DNA of 12,835 nucleotides from NCBI GenBank assembly GCA_009908735.1, contig JAAAOR010000092.1, positions 1 to 12,835 of the forward strand. Reading direction: 5' to 3'. Positions within the stretch are counted from its first letter, which is position 1. Every line of letters begins with the position of its first letter. A program made the translations under genes and the position numbers. The notes beneath the pieces were generated by a model. The model searched no databases. It was given only the letters and a program-made list of their open reading frames with translations, and was not told where the DNA came from. This DNA comes from Spirochaetota bacterium (GTDB lineage: Bacteria > Spirochaetota > Spirochaetia > DSM-27196 > PWMO01). Shown piece by piece: positions 11,431-12,835 of this stretch.

Positions 11431-12502
11431 AGGCGAGGTGGACCTCCGCGCCGGGGCCGAGGCCGAGCTGCTCGACTGCGTAGGAAGTAACGAGTGCCGA
11501 CATGATTACCCCATTGCAGTCGACATCGATGCGGCGCACTCCCTCGTAGGGCGCGATCGCGGTAACACGGCCGTGGAACCGGTTCTGGGCGCTGCTTCGC
11601 AGTGGTTCCGTCGAGACGATAATGTCGTCCATGGGAATGACCGCCGCCTCCGCGTCGCCGTCCTGCGCCGGTGCCCGGATGACAACGGGCGCCGCCTGCC
11701 TGCCGCCGGAGCTTGAGCCGCGGGCAACTCGAAAGTAGGTGAAGTACTCGTCGGTTTGCTCAACGCCACCGTGGAAGATCGCGTTACGATCACCATGAAT
11801 CCTTCCGGCTTCCATGGGATACACCGCAGTGGCCAGCCGGTACGCGGTGGCCAGGTTATGTGTGGTGATGACGATGGTTGTGTTGCGGCGGTTCGCCTCG
11901 CGGAGAGCCTGCTCGATTGCCCGGACGGACTCGGGATCGATGTTGCTCGTCGGCTCATCGAGGAGCAGGAGCTCCGGATGCACCGCGAGCGCCCGGGCGA
12001 TAGCAACCCGTTGCTTCTCGCCCCCCGATAGCCCGGTGGCCCGACGATCTGCAAAGCCCTCGAGGCGCACCGCGGCAAGTGACTCAAAGACGCGCGCCTC
12101 GAGATCGCGGGCGTTGGGCTCACGGAGCTTTACCACGTAGTGGATGTTTGCGGCGACGCTTTCATGGAAGAGATAGGGCTTTTGGTGCACCAGTACCGAT
12201 CGGGTTCGAAGCATGCTCCGTCCCCTTGCCGTGTGCGGTGGTCCAGTGCGCCCCCGCCGCGTCGCAATCGACTCGCCCCACAGACGCACGTCACCCGCCG
12301 ACGGCGAGAGCAAGCCATTCAGCACTTTTAACAGGGTGGTTTTGCCCGACCCGTTGTGCCCCGTGAGCACGGCGATGTCACCTCTGTCGATGCTGAGGCC
12401 GTCCACCGTGAGCACGGGCTCGTCGCCGTATGCAAAGCTCAGCCCCTCGACCTCGATGAGGGAACGCCCGGCGGCGCCCCGCAGGTCCCGCTCATCACGC
12501 AT
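11402..12502 (-). CDS. tupC: Tungstate ABC importer, ATP-binding subunit with Mop/TOBE domain
   Basis: This 366-residue ATPase has Walker A GHNGSGKTT (48-56), Q-loop Gln107, signature LSGGEKQ (158-164), Walker B LLLLDEP (178-184) and switch His215. A C-terminal Mop/TOBE oxyanion domain (about 290-366: SAQNRFHGRV, then SALVTSYAVEQLGLGPG and FKTSAVRL) is typical of molybdate/tungstate importers and often senses the anion to shut transport off. I chose ATG 12502, which overlaps the tupB stop by 8 bases (12495-12502), rather than the upstream ATG 12535 deep inside tupB. Tungstate rather than molybdate is inferred from the TupB-like permease. Positions 81-102 hold a basic, Arg-rich insert before the Q-loop. 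The gene runs convergent to, and overlaps, the second cyclase-like gene. Confidence 0.9.
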   Translation of the reverse strand: MRDERDLRGAAGRSLIEVEGLSFAYGDEPVLTVDGLSIDRGDIAVLTGHNGSGKTTLLKVLNGLLSPSAGDVRLWGESIATRRGRTGPPHTARGRSMLRTRSVLVHQKPYLFHESVAANIHYVVKLREPNARDLEARVFESLAAVRLEGFADRRATGLSGGEKQRVAIARALAVHPELLLLDEPTSNIDPESVRAIEQALREANRRNTTIVITTHNLATAYRLATAVYPMEAGRIHGDRNAIFHGGVEQTDEYFTYFRVARGSSSGGRQAAPVVIRAPAQDGDAEAAVIPMDDIIVSTEPLRSSAQNRFHGRVTAIAPYEGVRRIDVDCNGVIMSALVTSYAVEQLGLGPGAEVHLAFKTSAVRLY

Positions 12503-12835
12503 ACTCACGGCGTACCATCCAGTTGAGTGCGGCATTCACGGCAAAGGCAATGATGATGAGGATCATGCCGAGGGCAAGGGCGAGGGAGAAGGCCCCCCTC
12601 TGCGTCTCGAGGGCAAGCGCCGTGGTCATGGTGCGAGTGTACCAGCGGATATTTCCGCCGAGCATCATCGAGATGCCCACCTCGCCGATGACCCGACCAA
12701 AGCCCGAGAGCACCGCCGAGAGAATCGCGATGCGCGTCTCAGAGAGAATCTTGAAGAGCATCTGCATGGGGCTTGCGCCGAAGGTCACGAGGGTTTCGCT
12801 GAGCTCCGAGTCGATGCGGCTCAGCCCGCCGTAGA
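12495..12835 (-). CDS. tupB: Tungstate ABC importer permease, 5' end beyond the window
   Basis: The frame is open to the edge of the window, so only the C-terminal 112 residues are seen. They contain the EAA-type cytoplasmic loop that docks to the ATPase (SELSETLVTFGASPMQMLFKIL), then GFGRVIGEVGISMMLGGNIR-x-x-TRTMTTALALET, strongly typical of TupB permeases, and a final membrane helix (LALALGMILIIIAFAVNAAL). A GTG at 12788 could be mistaken for the start, but the EAA loop lies across it. tupC follows with an 8-base overlap, so the two form one operon. A tupA binding-protein gene would be expected further upstream, outside the window. Confidence 0.9.
   Translation of the reverse strand, partial: YGGLSRIDSELSETLVTFGASPMQMLFKILSETRIAILSAVLSGFGRVIGEVGISMMLGGNIRWYTRTMTTALALETQRGAFSLALALGMILIIIAFAVNAALNWMVRREYA

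Overview
The window is dense, GC-rich bacterial chromosome with 14 credible protein genes, no RNA genes and no insertion sequence. The lineage cannot be proved from sequence alone. My best guess is a marine or halophilic bacterium, possibly a spirochaete. The reasons are a KR2-like sodium-pump rhodopsin and a surface lipoprotein whose N-terminal module (GPGM motif, then a P-x-G-x-x-R-x-F stretch) I associate with spirochaete lipoproteins. This placement is weak.

Layout. 1-717: the 3' part of an NHL-type beta-propeller gene. 827-1135: a small ABM-fold monooxygenase. 1294-2832: a lipoprotein with a TolB-like propeller, cut after its signal peptide by one in-frame TAG. A GC hairpin at 2838-2875 separates it from a convergent operon on the minus strand, made of a SIRT4-like sirtuin (3387-4319) followed by a tail-anchored coiled-coil protein (2881-3363). 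Divergent from the sirtuin is a vapBC toxin-antitoxin pair (4430-5052) whose consensus promoter carries a perfect palindrome over the -10 box. A CxxC AhpD-like protein (5099-5659, minus) follows.

The centre of the window looks like a photobiology locus. A sodium-pumping (NDQ) microbial rhodopsin (5792-6622, minus) has a consensus promoter, a strong ribosome binding site, a 5' leader hairpin and a U-tract terminator. Divergent from it is a LitR/CarH-type MerR regulator (6838-7806) that has lost most residues used for B12 photochemistry. Directly after the regulator, on the same strand, lies an aromatic amino acid ammonia-lyase (7842-9401). Its His-Leu selectivity pair and NQDVVS motif are those of tyrosine ammonia-lyases, whose product p-coumarate is the chromophore precursor of photoactive yellow protein. 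No PYP or retinal-biosynthesis gene is visible here, so any such partner must lie elsewhere.

Next come two abutting genes (9460-10377 and 10378-11430) for paralogous class III nucleotide-cyclase-like proteins. The first keeps both metal aspartates. The second has lost them and carries a receiver-like N-terminus. They look like a heteromeric, partly degenerate pair. The window ends with convergent tupC (overlapping the second cyclase-like gene by 29 bases) and the 3' part of tupB, components of a tungstate ABC importer.
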